NCBI GenBank assembly: GCA_007844125.1
Contig: CM017564.1
Span: 20,941,004 to 21,005,003 of the forward strand
Origin: Sinonovacula constricta
Taxonomy: Eukaryota; Mollusca; Bivalvia; Cardiida; Solecurtidae
Reading direction: 5' to 3'
DNA: 64,000 bases
Below, in pieces: positions 22,449 through 33,374 of this stretch; the first letter of the stretch is position 1; each line of letters opens with the position of its first letter. Under the pieces are notes generated by a model. The model ran no database searches, was not told the DNA's origin, and saw only the letters and a program-made list of their open reading frames with translations. The position numbers and the translations under genes were made by a program.

Positions 22449-23683
22449 TAAGAATATATGACAAAGTCCTATGAGTATTGCAACATATACCAAACTCCGA
22501 AAAGGCACAGAACAAAGGTATTTCACATGCAAGCCAAGCGAAATGTAAGAACAAATTTGTGATGAATCATTTACGGAAAAGAGCAAACCCGACAGTTACC
22601 GCCTTGGAACGGTCAGTCGGCAATATGGACCGACTGGGGTGCTTAAACCGGTTTTACAGAGCTCTAACCTCGCACTTCCTAACGAGTTTCTCAAATGCAA
22701 GTAACGAAAAGAAAAACGATCTATTTGAAAACAAAATGTCCATGCGCTGATATTTTATATACGTTATGACGAAAGTAGTGACGTCATTGAAAAATAATGT
22801 CCACATAGTGTTCAGAAAAGGAATATGGTATTATTTCGATTTGAAAAACAACACAAAAATGGTTGACCACAAATAAAATTAACTTTCTGAATCATGAACA
22901 AACATGACCAGAGACGAATAAATGATTGTAGCATCCTGTTCATGTGAAGATGGAATTTAAGAACCAAAGTTCAGTGTCCATCAAAGGAAATACACGTAAC
23001 CATCCTTATAGGATGAATTAAATGACAACATAGATTACATGCACGGGGAGATTTTTTACGACCGCCACACTGCACAAGTAACATTGTTGTGATCATGAAT
23101 AAGAATATATGACAAAGTCCTATGAGTATTGCAACATATACCAAACTCCGAAAAGGCACAGAACAAAGGTATTTCACATGCAAGCCAAGCGAAAAGTAAG
23201 AACAAATTTGTGATGAGTCATTTACGGAAAAGAGCAAACCCGACAGTTACCGCCTTGGAACGGTTAGTCGGCAATATGGACCGACTGGGGTGCTTAAACC
23301 GGTTTTACAGAGCTCTAACCTCGCACTTCCTGACGAGTTTCTCAAATGCAAGTAACGAAAAGAAAAACGATCTATTTGAAAACAAAATGTCCATGCGCTG
23401 ATATTTTCTATACGTTATGACGAAAGTAGTGACGTCATCGAAAAATAATGTCCACATAGTGTTTAGAAAAGGAATACAAAACAACACAAAAATGGTTGAC
23501 CACAAATAAAATTAACTTTCTGAATCATGAACAAACATGACCAGAGACGAATAAATGATTGTAGCATCCTGTTCATGTGAAGATGGAATTTAAGAACCAA
23601 AGTTCAGTGTCCATCAAAGGAAATACACGTAACAATCCTTATAGGATGAATTAAATGACAACATAGATTACATGCACGGGGAG
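22449..23683. mobile_element. ~650-bp repeat-family insertion inside a LINE
   Basis: A full unit, 22,452-23,102, is followed by a longer partial unit, 23,103-23,683, spacing 651 bp. It is more than 95 percent alike by eye to 9,422-10,361. The second unit has an 18-bp internal deletion near 23,477. In copy 2 the same place reads GAACTGAA, GCGCA, AGTTTCTCTCG with no insert, and LINE coding sense runs through it, so the insert is derived. Four or five target bases were lost and no target-site duplication is seen. It starts at the same unit base as the first dimer but ends 290 bases later in the unit. Confidence 0.88.
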
Positions 23684-24306
23684 AGTTTCTCTCGTCTTAG
23701 ATATAATGACGGCTCATTAGCTTCAACGTAAAGGCTCTCTATAGGAGAGGTCCTGAAAGCTCCAAGAGCCAGGCGGAGTCCCTGGTTGTGGACAACGTCT
23801 AGCAACAGGAGATATGATCTCCTGGCAGAGCCGTAAACAATACTGCCATAATCTAGTTTTGATCTTACTAGTGATCTATAAAGTTGCAATAAAAGTTTTC
23901 TATCAGCTCCCCAGTCGGAATGGGATAAAAATTGCAATAGGTTAAGATACTTAAGACATTTAGTTTTTACATATTTAATATGAGGTATAAAATACAATTT
24001 GGTCGTTGTGCAAAGTTCTTTTGTGACAGAAATGTATGCAGTTTGTTTTTGGTGGGTAAAAAATGTAAAACCATTGTTGTTACTCCAAGTTTGTAATTTG
24101 TTGAGGCATTGTTGTAATTGCCTTTCAATAGTGTTCAAATTTTTGGAGCGATAGCATATAAGGAAATGTTTTACATATATTAAACAATCAACTCCATTAT
24201 TCAGAGTTTTTACAATGTTATTTATTTTGATGTTAAAGAGAGTAACTGACAATATACTACCCTGAGGGACACCTTGTTCCTGTTTATGAACAGAAGACAA
24301 AGACAA
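23684..24306 (-). pseudogene. Jockey-like LINE reverse transcriptase, inactive
   Basis: It begins in the palm with QGVPQGSILSVTLF. The position of the catalytic YxDD box reads YVKH, so both Asp residues are lost. Downstream come LSHSDWGADRKLLLQLYRSL, VRSKLDYGSIVYGSARRSYL, VHNQGLRLALGAFRTSP and EANEPSLYLRREKL, all typical of jockey-like LINEs annotated in molluscs. The fingers region is missing upstream. The frame is cut by the repeat insertion at 23,683. Copy 2 has lost 243 in-frame bases including the YxDD region. Confidence 0.88.
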
Positions 24307-24423
24307 AGAAAGCGGTTGGTTGTAATTTTCATAATTGTTTGACTTAAAATTGATTTTATTTTTTTTTCAACCCGATTCTTCACATTGTGTAAGTCTTTCG
24401 AGTAATTTTCCTAAGATAAATTT

Positions 24424-24777
24424 TTAGCAAAATTTTATGGCAAGAGTATTCGGAAATTTGTTTTTGTTTGTTTTTATTGAGTCATTACATTTTAAGTGAT
24501 TAATTGTGGCTAAAGAGGATTTACCGCTAATTATCCTCATGGCTGACCAGACATTTGTGACTGAAGTTTTACTGGTTATACCAGAAACAAATTTCTGCCA
24601 AGATGTACTTTTGGCTTGTTTAATGATTCGCCTTGTCTTTGCCCTTTTATTTTTGACATTATTTAAATCAACAGTAGTAGGAGGGATATTAAATTTCTTA
24701 AGTGCCGCTCTACGTTTCCTAATGGATGTTTTGCATTCATCAATAAACCAAGGTTTGTTACGATTTGACTTTGTCAT
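24424..24777 (-). pseudogene. LINE ORF2 linker between endonuclease and RT
   Basis: 117 codons with KPWFIDECKTSIRKRRAALKKFN, RRIIKQAKSTSWQKFVSGI and VWSAMRIISGK. This is the usual connector between the APE endonuclease and reverse transcriptase of jockey-like LINEs. It is separated from the endonuclease frame by a frameshift near 24,830, and the RT fingers are missing on its other side. Confidence 0.8.
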
Positions 24778-24820
24778 GGTCTTAGGTATACACTTTTTTG
24801 AGAATGAATGTATTTTATCA

Positions 24821-25568
24821 TCAGCATTCTAAAGATGTTGAAGTAGTCAATTCTTCAGTACAACATATTGAGAATAATTCCCAATTTGCTCTGTTTAATC
24901 TCCAATAAGTATTATTGTCATTTAAGTTGACAGAATCGTTGGTTAATATTACAGAAAAATGATCAATTCCACATAAATCGTCATGTAGATCCCAGCTATA
25001 ATCAAGATATATATAAGGATGACAAAACGAGAGATCAAGAGATGAATAATGTCCTGTAGCAGGATGTAAGTAAGTTGCCCTTTTATAATTCATTAGGCAT
25101 ATATCATTTGGAGCTATAACGTCCTTTAACGTTTTACCCATATTGGTATAATCAGGACATCCACATAATGGGTTATGTCTATTAAAATCCTCTACAAGAA
25201 TATAAGGGGAAGGTAATTGATTTATTAAATCATCTAATTTTGATTTTGAAATATCTGAATTAGGTGGGAGATAATCAGAGCAAACTATTACTTAATGACT
25301 TTATGGACTGTTAAACGAATGGCAACAGCCTGTAAATCTGTATAAAGGTTAACCTTTGAATGTAGCAGTTTGGAGTTGACAAGTATTGTCGATCCTCCAG
25401 ACGCCCTATCACACATTGTATGAATGTAAAGTCAATGTTATCATTTTTCCTCAGGAGTGTCTGCTAAAGGCATAGCACAGCTTGGTTTAAAGTGGTCAAT
25501 AAAAGTAAATTTTCATTAAGGTTGGCTCTTAGACCTCGAAAATTCCAGTAAATTATTTTGTTATTCAT
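24821..25568 (-). pseudogene. LINE ORF2 APE-type endonuclease, degenerate
   Basis: ORF2 probably starts at the ATG at 25,568 (MNNKIIYWNFRGLRANLNE). A stop follows soon after, and the middle is scrambled. From about 25,300 to 24,821 the frame is open with YLPPN, then ILVEDFNRHNPL, then LDLSFCHPYIYLDYSW, then GIDHFSVIL. The conserved GDFN and SDH motifs have become EDFN and IDH, so the nuclease that would nick target DNA is unlikely to work. Confidence 0.75.
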
Positions 25569-25647
25569 GGGATTTTATTTAAACTGTTTAAAATATTATC
25601 TTGGAGCCTTTACGAGTGACCTTGTTTTTGTATCAGGCGACCTTGAT

Positions 25648-25986
25648 TTACGGCTTTTTCATATCTGTTTGTCTCCAATCAGCACATGTAACTTTTAAAC
25701 GATACATATATAACAGCTGTTGAGAAATATTTAGTTTCGATGCATATTGTTCCCACTTTTCTAAAACAGGGCTCTCATTAACTGATGCAATAATGTTGTC
25801 GAAATGATCTTTTAATTGGCGGATTTTCAATATATCCAAACCAAAGTAATCAGTGTGCGATAGCAATTCATTATGACACCCTTCAGTTTTTCTGCTATAC
25901 ATAGAACGCATCATCTTAATCACCTCCTCAGCATAGGAAAAGGACCAGTAAAAGTCAAGAAACATCACTGTTATTCTGTCATCCAT
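25648..25986 (-). CDS. Unrecognised 112-residue ORF
   Basis: An ATG-started frame (MDDRITVMFLDFYWSF) with a helical look, including a Lys/Glu-rich middle and VLEKWEQYASKLNISQQLL. I do not recognise it. It lies between the LINE ORF2 start at 25,568 and the BIR relic at 26,323 on the same strand. It could be the remains of the LINE first ORF or part of the BIR-containing gene. No zinc knuckle, signal peptide or membrane segment is visible. Confidence 0.35.
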   Translation of the reverse strand: MDDRITVMFLDFYWSFSYAEEVIKMMRSMYSRKTEGCHNELLSHTDYFGLDILKIRQLKDHFDNIIASVNESPVLEKWEQYASKLNISQQLLYMYRLKVTCADWRQTDMKKP

Positions 25987-26104
25987 TTTGAAGTTTTATG
26001 TAAACTGTTTCAAATCAATACTTGATAAATGCTCATACAATCTTCGTTGATTAGAATATCCACATTGCTTGTATTATACCAAATCATTTTTTAAGAATAT
26101 GCAA

Positions 26105-26335
26105 TCTTTTTGGCCATTTATTTATGTTCTATCAATGCATTGTTCGTTTATGACCATGATAACAAACCAACAACACAGTCGAAACAACAGAATACGGCAC
26201 TTTGCTTGCTGTAAAAAAAATCCCGCTTTTGTCTAGCTCTCTTTTTGTAGGATGAATTTGTTGCCACGTTTCAAACGTCTGCAAACGGTCCTCGTAAAAT
26301 AATTTCTTCTCGAGAATATACACTTTCCTGTAGAC
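26105..26335 (-). pseudogene. BIR (inhibitor-of-apoptosis) domain fragment
   Basis: On the minus strand a plausible splice acceptor (TTATTGTCTACAG, about 26,330) is followed by YEDRLQTFETWQQIHPTKRELDKSG and FFTA. This is the first half of a BIR domain. After a one-base frame change the second half reads CCFDCVVGLLSW then NNALIEH, which contains the C-x2-C and H zinc ligands expected. A stop lies after LLSWS. The listed open frame starts at GTG, not ATG. It is either a decayed exon of an IAP-family gene or a retrocopy. The LINE 25,568 end is 0.5 kb away. Confidence 0.65.
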
Positions 26336-26699
26336 AATAAACTTCCATGACTAAATTAAAAACTTTTTTCTTTGGTACTAATTACCATGTTCTATAATCA
26401 AACCCTTAAAGTAAAAAACAAAACAAAACAAATCGGATCTTATCTTTGAAGGGACGCAAACGCGTCACGCCGAAGTACTACGCTAGTACGATTAACCTCC
26501 CATGAGCCACAGAACATTTTTGCTCAAATTGGGAGCAAATTGTCCTCTGCTTTTTCTCTTACTCATAGTGAATTCACAACTCTAACTTAAGAAAACTCAA
26601 TACAAATACAATGTTAATCGGCTGGGCTACACGTTCCAAAACTTATTTACAGTCCTCTCCGTAAACTATTAGTAAAAAAATAAAATACAAAATACTTCT
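26336..26699. other. Gene-free stretch
   Basis: I see no gene or repeat family here. It lies between the BIR relic and a LINE 3' end. Confidence 0.45.
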
Positions 26700-26985
26700 T
26701 ATTTATTCGTTTAATTATTTAGATTTAACGACACACCGACACTTAACAGGTCATACGGCGTCGAATACAAAGAAGTTCAATGTGAATAGAGAATAATTAG
26801 GTAAAAACTAAACCATGCTAATAAAATATAGAAAAATATAAAAATCTACAAGGTTGAAATAACTATAATTGAAAGATGTTAATATATTAAACGGTCTATA
26901 AATGTATAACGGTTGCTAAATAAACAGTTTAAAAAATTATAACTTATTAACAATATTAATCTCGTTCAAGAAGCAAACAATAGTT
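26700..26985 (-). mobile_element. 3' end of a second jockey-like LINE copy
   Basis: On the minus strand the bases run from a C-terminal coding stub (CTTGAACGAGATTAATATTG-like end) through an AT-rich 3' UTR to GACGCCGTATGACCTGTTAA, then GTGTGTCGTTAAATCTAAAT. It aligns with the 3' UTR at about 61,660-61,910. Nothing else of this LINE copy is present, as expected for a 5'-truncated insertion. Confidence 0.65.
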
Positions 26986-27232
26986 CGCTGCGCTTCGGCC
27001 CACATTACTCCCTCGGCTGACTAGGGCCCTCATTGATGTGAATTATTTCTTAAATAAAAATAAAATGTTTTGTAATGTAAAAGACAAGAATGCAATTGAT
27101 TACTTCTCTCAATAAACAACTTAAATGTCCTCATTACCTATAATCTAATATAATCTCCGTAAATATATATTGTATGGACATGAAAGTTTATAACTGTGGA
27201 CAAACAAAATCCTTTTAGACACTTGGTCGAAA

Positions 27233-28000
27233 AACATTACAATGTCTCAATCCTGGTAATAGAGTTAGTACGTGTACAAATATAGTACCAACACATTACA
27301 ATGACTCAATCTTGGTAATAGAGCTAGAACTCGTACTGATATAATACAAACACACTATAATGTCTCAATCCTGGTAAGAGAGTTACAACTTGTATAAATA
27401 TAGTAAAGACACATTACAATGTCCCAATCCTGATAAGAGAGTAAAAACTTGTATAAATATAGTACAAACGCACTTTAATTTCTCAATCCTGGTAATATAG
27501 TTAGAATTCGTAAAAATATAGAACAAACACATTACAATGACCCAATCTGGTAAGAGCGTTGCAACTCGTACAGATATAATACAAACACACTATAATGTCT
27601 CAATCCTGGTAAGAGAGTTACAACTTGTATAAATATAGTACAGACACATTACACTGTCTAAATCCTGGTAAGAGAGTTACAACTCGTATAAATATAGTAC
27701 AGACACATTACAATGTCTCAATCCTGGTAAGAGAGTTACAACTCGTATAAATATAGTACAAACACACTATAATATCTCAATCCTGGTTAGAGAGTTACAC
27801 ATCGTATTAATATAGTACAAACACACTATAATGTCTCAATCCTGGTAATAGCGTTAGAATTCGAAAAAAATATAGTACAAACACATTACAATGACCTAAT
27901 CTGGTAATAGAGTTAGAACTCGTACATATATAATACAAACTCACAACAATGTCTTAATCTTAGTTATTGAGTTAGAACTCGTACAAATATAGTACAAATA
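27233..28000. repeat. 59-bp minisatellite, 13 units
   Basis: Thirteen head-to-tail units of 58-60 bp. Each contains ACA(T/C)TA(C/T)AATG, then TCAATCCTGGTAA, then a TATAGTACAAAC end. Units vary by scattered substitutions, and units 6 and 12 are 1 bp shorter. It has no spacers and no gene. Confidence 0.95.
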
Positions 28001-29344
28001 GTTGCAGCATTAATCAAACGTATGACAAAAACTTATAAACTAGTAATGCAAAAGGATCGCCTACTTTTCAGACATTATAGTTTAAACAGGGTGTAGTATA
28101 TAATACACAAAGCTAGAAATTATCATGACGAAAAGCAGATTTTAGACAGACTTTTTCATTATTTTAATCATGCAAAACAAAAATTACAACAAATTCGTGC
28201 ACTATAACATAGTCTCTGTTATGCCGTTCCTTAACACATTAAATTATAATAATCATTTCTAATGTGCAGCTTTTACACACACACAAGTTAACTGTATAAA
28301 GCACGTTTAAACAATTTTATGTTTTTAAAAGAAATAAAAACCAGAGATGAACACATTGACAGGTTAATATTCAGTCTAAGAACGGTTTGTATATATAACC
28401 ATTCGTCTACTTCAGCATTATGCGTATTGGTAGATGTACATCAAGAAATGACAAGAAGGCACAACAACACGACCAGCCCAGATAAATGTTCAATACTGCG
28501 TGTTTCAATGGGGTATTTCTTTAAAAAGTAATAAATGCCACCCTAGATTGAAAACAAATCATCTAAAAATGCTTAAATTACATACCAGTTTACAATAGTG
28601 AGATATATTATGTTAATAAGGTTTATCGGCCCACCAACTGTATTCCAGTTATCTGGAGACGGTGTTCACTCGCAGCAGACATATTTTTTATAGGTTCTCA
28701 ATATCTAAAAATAAAACATTCACTGATCAAATGTATTTACGAAAAAAACTATCATATGCATCAATCATACATATTATTTTTTAATAACACACCTAAGTAC
28801 AAGTTAAACAGATTTTTTCCCTACGACAAATCATAAACGGATTGGATTGTCATTTGCAGAGTTTTATGTTCCAATGTTGAAAATGTTTTAAAATTCTCGG
28901 AAGTCATTTTAACATGTGTTTAGTCTTGCAATATATAAAAATAACCGAGGAGAGAATGTGGAAATAAATCAATGAGATTAATTCGAAAACGTTTTAACCC
29001 ATCAGGGTAATGTGACATGGGGGAAAGGAAAATCGTTTAAAGTTTCTAAACCTGCAATTTCAAAGTACAATTCTAACAACCACTACTAAGACTAGACTTT
29101 GTAAAGAGAAAACAACAGTTATAATTTAAAAAAGGAAATCAGCTGGACATACTGGATTGTTTAAACCCGGATTTAATTGAGACACATTCACGCACTTCGT
29201 GAAGATTTTTTCTGAGACAGACACTCTAGATGACATCTCATTGTGATAGTAGAACTAACATCAATCATCGGCCTCGGTGAAGAAAGGTTATACCGAAAAA
29301 AACATTCTAAGAGGGCGTGAATCAGTCTTGACAGTGATGTATAC
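28001..29344. other. Gene-free stretch
   Basis: No supported gene. The 70-codon ORF at 28,319-28,531 (plus) starts with ATG but has no recognisable domain or neighbour support. Confidence 0.5.
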
Positions 29345-29650
29345 TTTACTATGCCAATGTATTACACCCAAGTTCAAAAACAAGTGCACAGTGACAATCA
29401 GAGAACTTATTGTGTGTGGTCACATCTTTCACCTCAAATGATTTAAAGAGTTCCAAACACGTGTCAGTTGCAATTAGATAGTCGATAACTGATCCTTTGC
29501 TAGTTTTCCTTTGTGTGCATGTGATTTGCCCTTTACCTTTGTCACTAAATAAGCGACCATTTAAAATGAATAAGTGTTCTTTTTGGCATAGTTCTGCAAT
29601 TAAGCGTTTTCCATAATAGCATGGGTAATTTTTATCTAGAGATGATCTGT
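29345..29650 (-). pseudogene. LINE endonuclease C-terminal part, after frameshift
   Basis: A second frame continues the endonuclease of 29,651-30,615 with LFILNGRLFSDKGKGQITC, then VIDYLIATDTCLELFKSFEV and ends near FSDCHCALVF. The conserved SDH motif is SDC. A frameshift or stop at about 29,651 separates the two parts. No reverse transcriptase follows, so the LINE is 3'-incomplete. Confidence 0.65.
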
Positions 29651-30615
29651 CTAGTGGAATGGACAGCCGTTAAAACTGTTGCAGGTATTCATAAACCATT
29701 CCATTGAAGCATCGTTTACCTTGTAATCTTCGAGCGTACCAGTATAGCAGTTAAAATCTCCAGTTAATATAACATGCTTAAAAGAACTGCAATAACATTG
29801 CACTTCACGTTCAAAATCCTCCATCATGTTTGCCTTATCAAACTGGTCTCCAGGCGGAATATATACTGCTCCTAGTACCACAGTTTTGTTGAAAGTTGGA
29901 AAAACGTTTTTTATTTTTAACCACGAGACATAGTCACATTTACCGTCAAGTACTTCAACATTTTCTTTGATTTTTGAATGAACGTATATACAAATACCTC
30001 CCGATCTCCGGCCTGTATCGGGTCTGCATTTTAAATAATGTTTATATCCTTTAACTTTCAATTTGTCACCATCAGTCTCATTAGCGTTAATTTCTGTAAA
30101 GCACAGAATTTCGTGCTGCTTAATAAATTCGGTAAATGGCTGGTTTCTTAAGCGTGATTCCAAACCATTTACGTTAAGAGAACACACTTTAATCATTGAT
30201 TGTTGTTCAAAATTGCATGAGATTCTTATGGATTCTAAGACACTACGATCTACATTTACATAAATTGTATTAATAGTAATGACCTGATAAAGCCTGGCCA
30301 GAGACTGACAAGAGTTTGTTACTGCTTCAGCGTTACTTAACGAATCTTCTATTGTATTTGATGCTATCTCATGTTGCCATCCTTCCAACTTTTTTTCGTT
30401 TTCTTCTACGTGCTTGTTAACCTTGCAAAGTATTTCTAACTCGAGTTGCATTAATCTATTGTTTACATCTTCCCGAAACTGATTAATTACATCCATTGTC
30501 ATATCTAGAGATTTTTCGTTTAATGACCGACAAGCATTTACAGCCTGCTGACATCGCTCCTTTAACTGGGTGTGCATATTTGCTTCTTCCCTTCCATCCA
30601 GTGTTTGTCCGGGCT
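29651..30615 (-). CDS. Coiled-coil segment fused in frame to a LINE endonuclease
   Basis: The ATG at 30,577 starts a 308-codon frame. Residues 1-100 are heptad-like and charged (CRSLNEKSLDMTMDVINQF, LMQLELEILCKVNKHVEEN), reminiscent of the coiled coil after a B-box in TRIM-like proteins. Residues 128-308 are an APE-type endonuclease with MIKVCSLNVNGLESRL, ILCFTEI, RSGGICIYVHSKI, VVLGAVYIPPGD and HVILTGDFNCYTG. Upstream the frame stays open to a good splice acceptor (TTTATCTTCAATTTAG) at about 30,615, so the coiled-coil part may be a host exon that received the LINE. The alternative is that it is a LINE first ORF. The endonuclease start at residue 128 (Met) may be the original LINE start. Confidence 0.65.
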
Positions 30616-30639
30616 AAATTGAAGATAAAATAAAAACAC

Positions 30640-32929
30640 ATCGTCATAAATTGTGTCACTTAAATAAATAAATCCGACATGTATAATAAGATATTTCTTA
30701 TTTAATATAAAAGAGAGGTTTGTATTATCTGGTCATGCCAAACAAACTTTACATAGACATCTACAGACGCTGTACCTTCACTTATGAATGGTTAAATGTT
30801 TTATTTAAGTATATTTTAGAAATATATTCTAATTACATTTTGTAAAACGTATATTTATGACGACATAAAGGGTCTATTACAAAGATAAAAAACAATTTTG
30901 AAAGATGACAATTACAAAAATGTGGGTGATTTTATGTCATTTTCCAATTTGTGTTACGAAAAGCAAATTGTAACGTGTCCAACTGTCCTGGCTATGCTCA
31001 AGTCACGAAAATCAACAAATCCCTACTGAAAGTGGCACAATCTGATCATATGTAACACCTCCTTAGTCTTCCTAAGTTAATATGTGTATTTGTGGTATAT
31101 GGGTAAGTGTGTATGTATGTACAGTTGGCACTCATAGTCTTGACTTTGATCGGTCAAACGTAAAACGCTCGGCCTAAGAAATTTTCGTTACGTAATTACA
31201 GACCACAATTATCGGATCCTGAAAGTATTCGATGCTAGTCAAAATTGGTGAAAAAAATATAATCGAATTCTTTCAGTGCTCTTTCTGTTATAATTTGCGA
31301 TTTTAAAATAGATACTAGATTAGAAGTTAAAATTTAATTTACAGATATTTTTTGCAGAAAAAATCAAAATATTTTTCATTTTGGAGCATGACCCTAGCCT
31401 AAATTCCTTGTCAGCCATTTTGTACATCCGCAAATATGACATCGTTATATTTACTAACGAAAGGGTCAACAAAAACAACAAAAAGGAGCCACCAGTTCAA
31501 GTAACTTCCTTATATTATATGCAGACAATACCGGAGTAAGGTCATGTTTTAAATCAATCCATCTGGATAAATAGAGCTGAAAGATGCCGGTGAAAAGTGA
31601 AAAACAAATGAATAGTTTATATCAAATGTATTATAAGGACTTTACATGAAATAAGAATATCTGTAGTTAAGATTCAGATTTTTAAAAAAACGCAGCACAT
31701 GTCCCAGCTTATCTTACATTCCTTTTGATGATTCTCGGATTTGATAAGTCGTTAAATTTCGATAAAACAGCACCTATTGATGTACAATGTACACTGGTTC
31801 CATTTAAGGTAAAAATCTTAACGTCAAAGATATTGATTAGTGAGAAAATGCATACAAAATATGCTTTAATGTAAAATACAATGTAAATTATAGGAAACCA
31901 GAAGACCAAAAAAAAGGTTTTACACAGCGGTTTTCAGTGACTAATTTCTCTAAAATGACAAAGACTATATCTTAAGATAAAATACCTGTAATGGGCAATT
32001 TTCAAAATCATAAATATATTTATACCATGGAGAAGTATACCACTTGATTGACTTATGTGCACATTTTCATAAAGTTTTGCCATAAAAGAACATAGTTTTC
32101 AGCAATTTTGCATTTTTACTCCTCTCGGTCAAAACTGTCTACGTAAAATCAGGACCTTGGAACAATAAATACAAGTGAAATTTGGATTTCTTGATTTTTT
32201 ATCATATAATTTAGGTTTATTTGATTTAGAGATGATCATTTATGAAAAAGAAAATGAAGACAATGAAAGTTGTGCAAGCAAATTGTATTTTTTAACATAA
32301 ATTATGACACAATGCCATTGAAAATCAACAATTGTGTACAAAATGAATTTTTATCACACAAAAATAATAAAAAATTTGACCACTGGACATGTTAGGGCAT
32401 TAAAGTTATGCCTTTAAGAAATTGTTTTTGTTATGTTCTTTACAAACTTGGTAAATTTCATGACAAGTTTCCATGTGTTTGTTTTTTTTAGAAAATATCC
32501 ATCTTAATGTTATGGTGTCCACAATTGCTAAGACAAAATATATTTAAAAAATGTCTATTTCACATTCCTAATCATCACAACACCAAAAATCAAATTACAC
32601 AAACAAATGGTTAAATCTTCACATGTAACCAGCAATAAATATAAACATGTATTCATCTAAACATGATAATGAAAAAACTTTAATGGACACTATTTGAACA
32701 CTGTTTAACAATCCTGTTGTTAATGCTAGATAATGCTTCTACCTTTATTAAACTCTGAATAATAAATAGTTTTAACTTCTATCAATACAATTAATCATAA
32801 TTAACATTTTTAAAGTGTCAATAATATGTAGTTTACATAAAAGAATGGCAAGTTTTTAACTCATGGTTCATTTTATAACATATTCGATAACTTCAAAAAC
32901 GAAGCTAGTGTTCATCACCAACCACTACA
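30640..32929. other. Gene-free stretch
   Basis: AT-rich with no supported gene, RNA or repeat in 2.3 kb. The only listed minus-strand ORF (31,709-31,909) has no recognisable feature. Confidence 0.5.
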
Positions 32930-33374
32930 CATCACTTTGTGAAATATGCTGCCGTTTTTGGAATGACTTCATCCAAGAACTTTTTGACATTTGTCAGCCT
33001 TGGTGCACCATCTGAATTCTTATTGGTGAATATACCCCTTAGACCTATAAAAGGTATTCAGATGGTAAATATTCAGTCCCGAGCCAGCGATATTTTCAGC
33101 TGTTCTTACACACATCGGATGATACAAGGCATTTTAAATGAAGGTTCTTGTTCTTTTCTCAATTAAACAACATGGAGTTGTAGACATCTTAAGGTGGATA
33201 GCTATAACCAAGTAATTCTTTTGATGACAACTGAGTGTGTAGATATTTCAAGGATGTGACATCTGCTATGGCATTATGTGCCTCATAGGTGATTCCAAGA
33301 AGATTTGACACAAGATCTTCTTGCTTATGAGAACCCTTGGCGGCAAAGTTTCCTAAATATTGAGAGGGAATCAA
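32930..33374 (-). pseudogene. DnaQ-like (DEDDh) exonuclease C-terminal relic
   Basis: On the minus strand: KGSHKQEDLVSNLL, then YEAHNAIADVTSLKYL, which is the ExoIII motif (H-x4-D) of DEDDh 3'-5' exonucleases such as TREX and PML-like proteins. After frame breaks comes FTNKNSDGAPRLTNVKKFL, like the C-terminal tail of this family. The first two exonuclease motifs (DxE and NxxxD) are not seen. The open frame begins at TTG after an in-frame stop, so it is a fragment. It may be a decayed exon or part of a lost mobile element. Confidence 0.6.

Larger units (their letters stand above)
1..25033. repeat. Large segmental duplication, copy 1
   Basis: This stretch reappears almost base for base at 40,788-64,000 in the same orientation. 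Anchors include position 43 matching 40,831, the CA microsatellite at 17,557 matching 57,446, and 25,021 matching 63,988. Differences are scattered substitutions plus indels. Copy 1 alone has insertions at 9,422-10,361 and 22,449-23,683. Copy 2 alone has about 1.17 kb of LINE at 61,545-62,709 and about 83 bp near 41,218, and it lacks 18,235-18,850 of copy 1. Both ends lie outside the window or cannot be determined. It could be a true tandem or segmental duplication, or an uncollapsed second haplotype in the assembly. Confidence 0.95.

Noticed and set aside
26990..27030. GC-rich patch, considered as possible foreign DNA or a contamination boundary
   Set aside because: It is too short, and the flanks are typical of the rest of the window.
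27233..28000. CRISPR-like array
   Set aside because: Units are contiguous and vary throughout. There are no unique spacers, and the context is eukaryotic.
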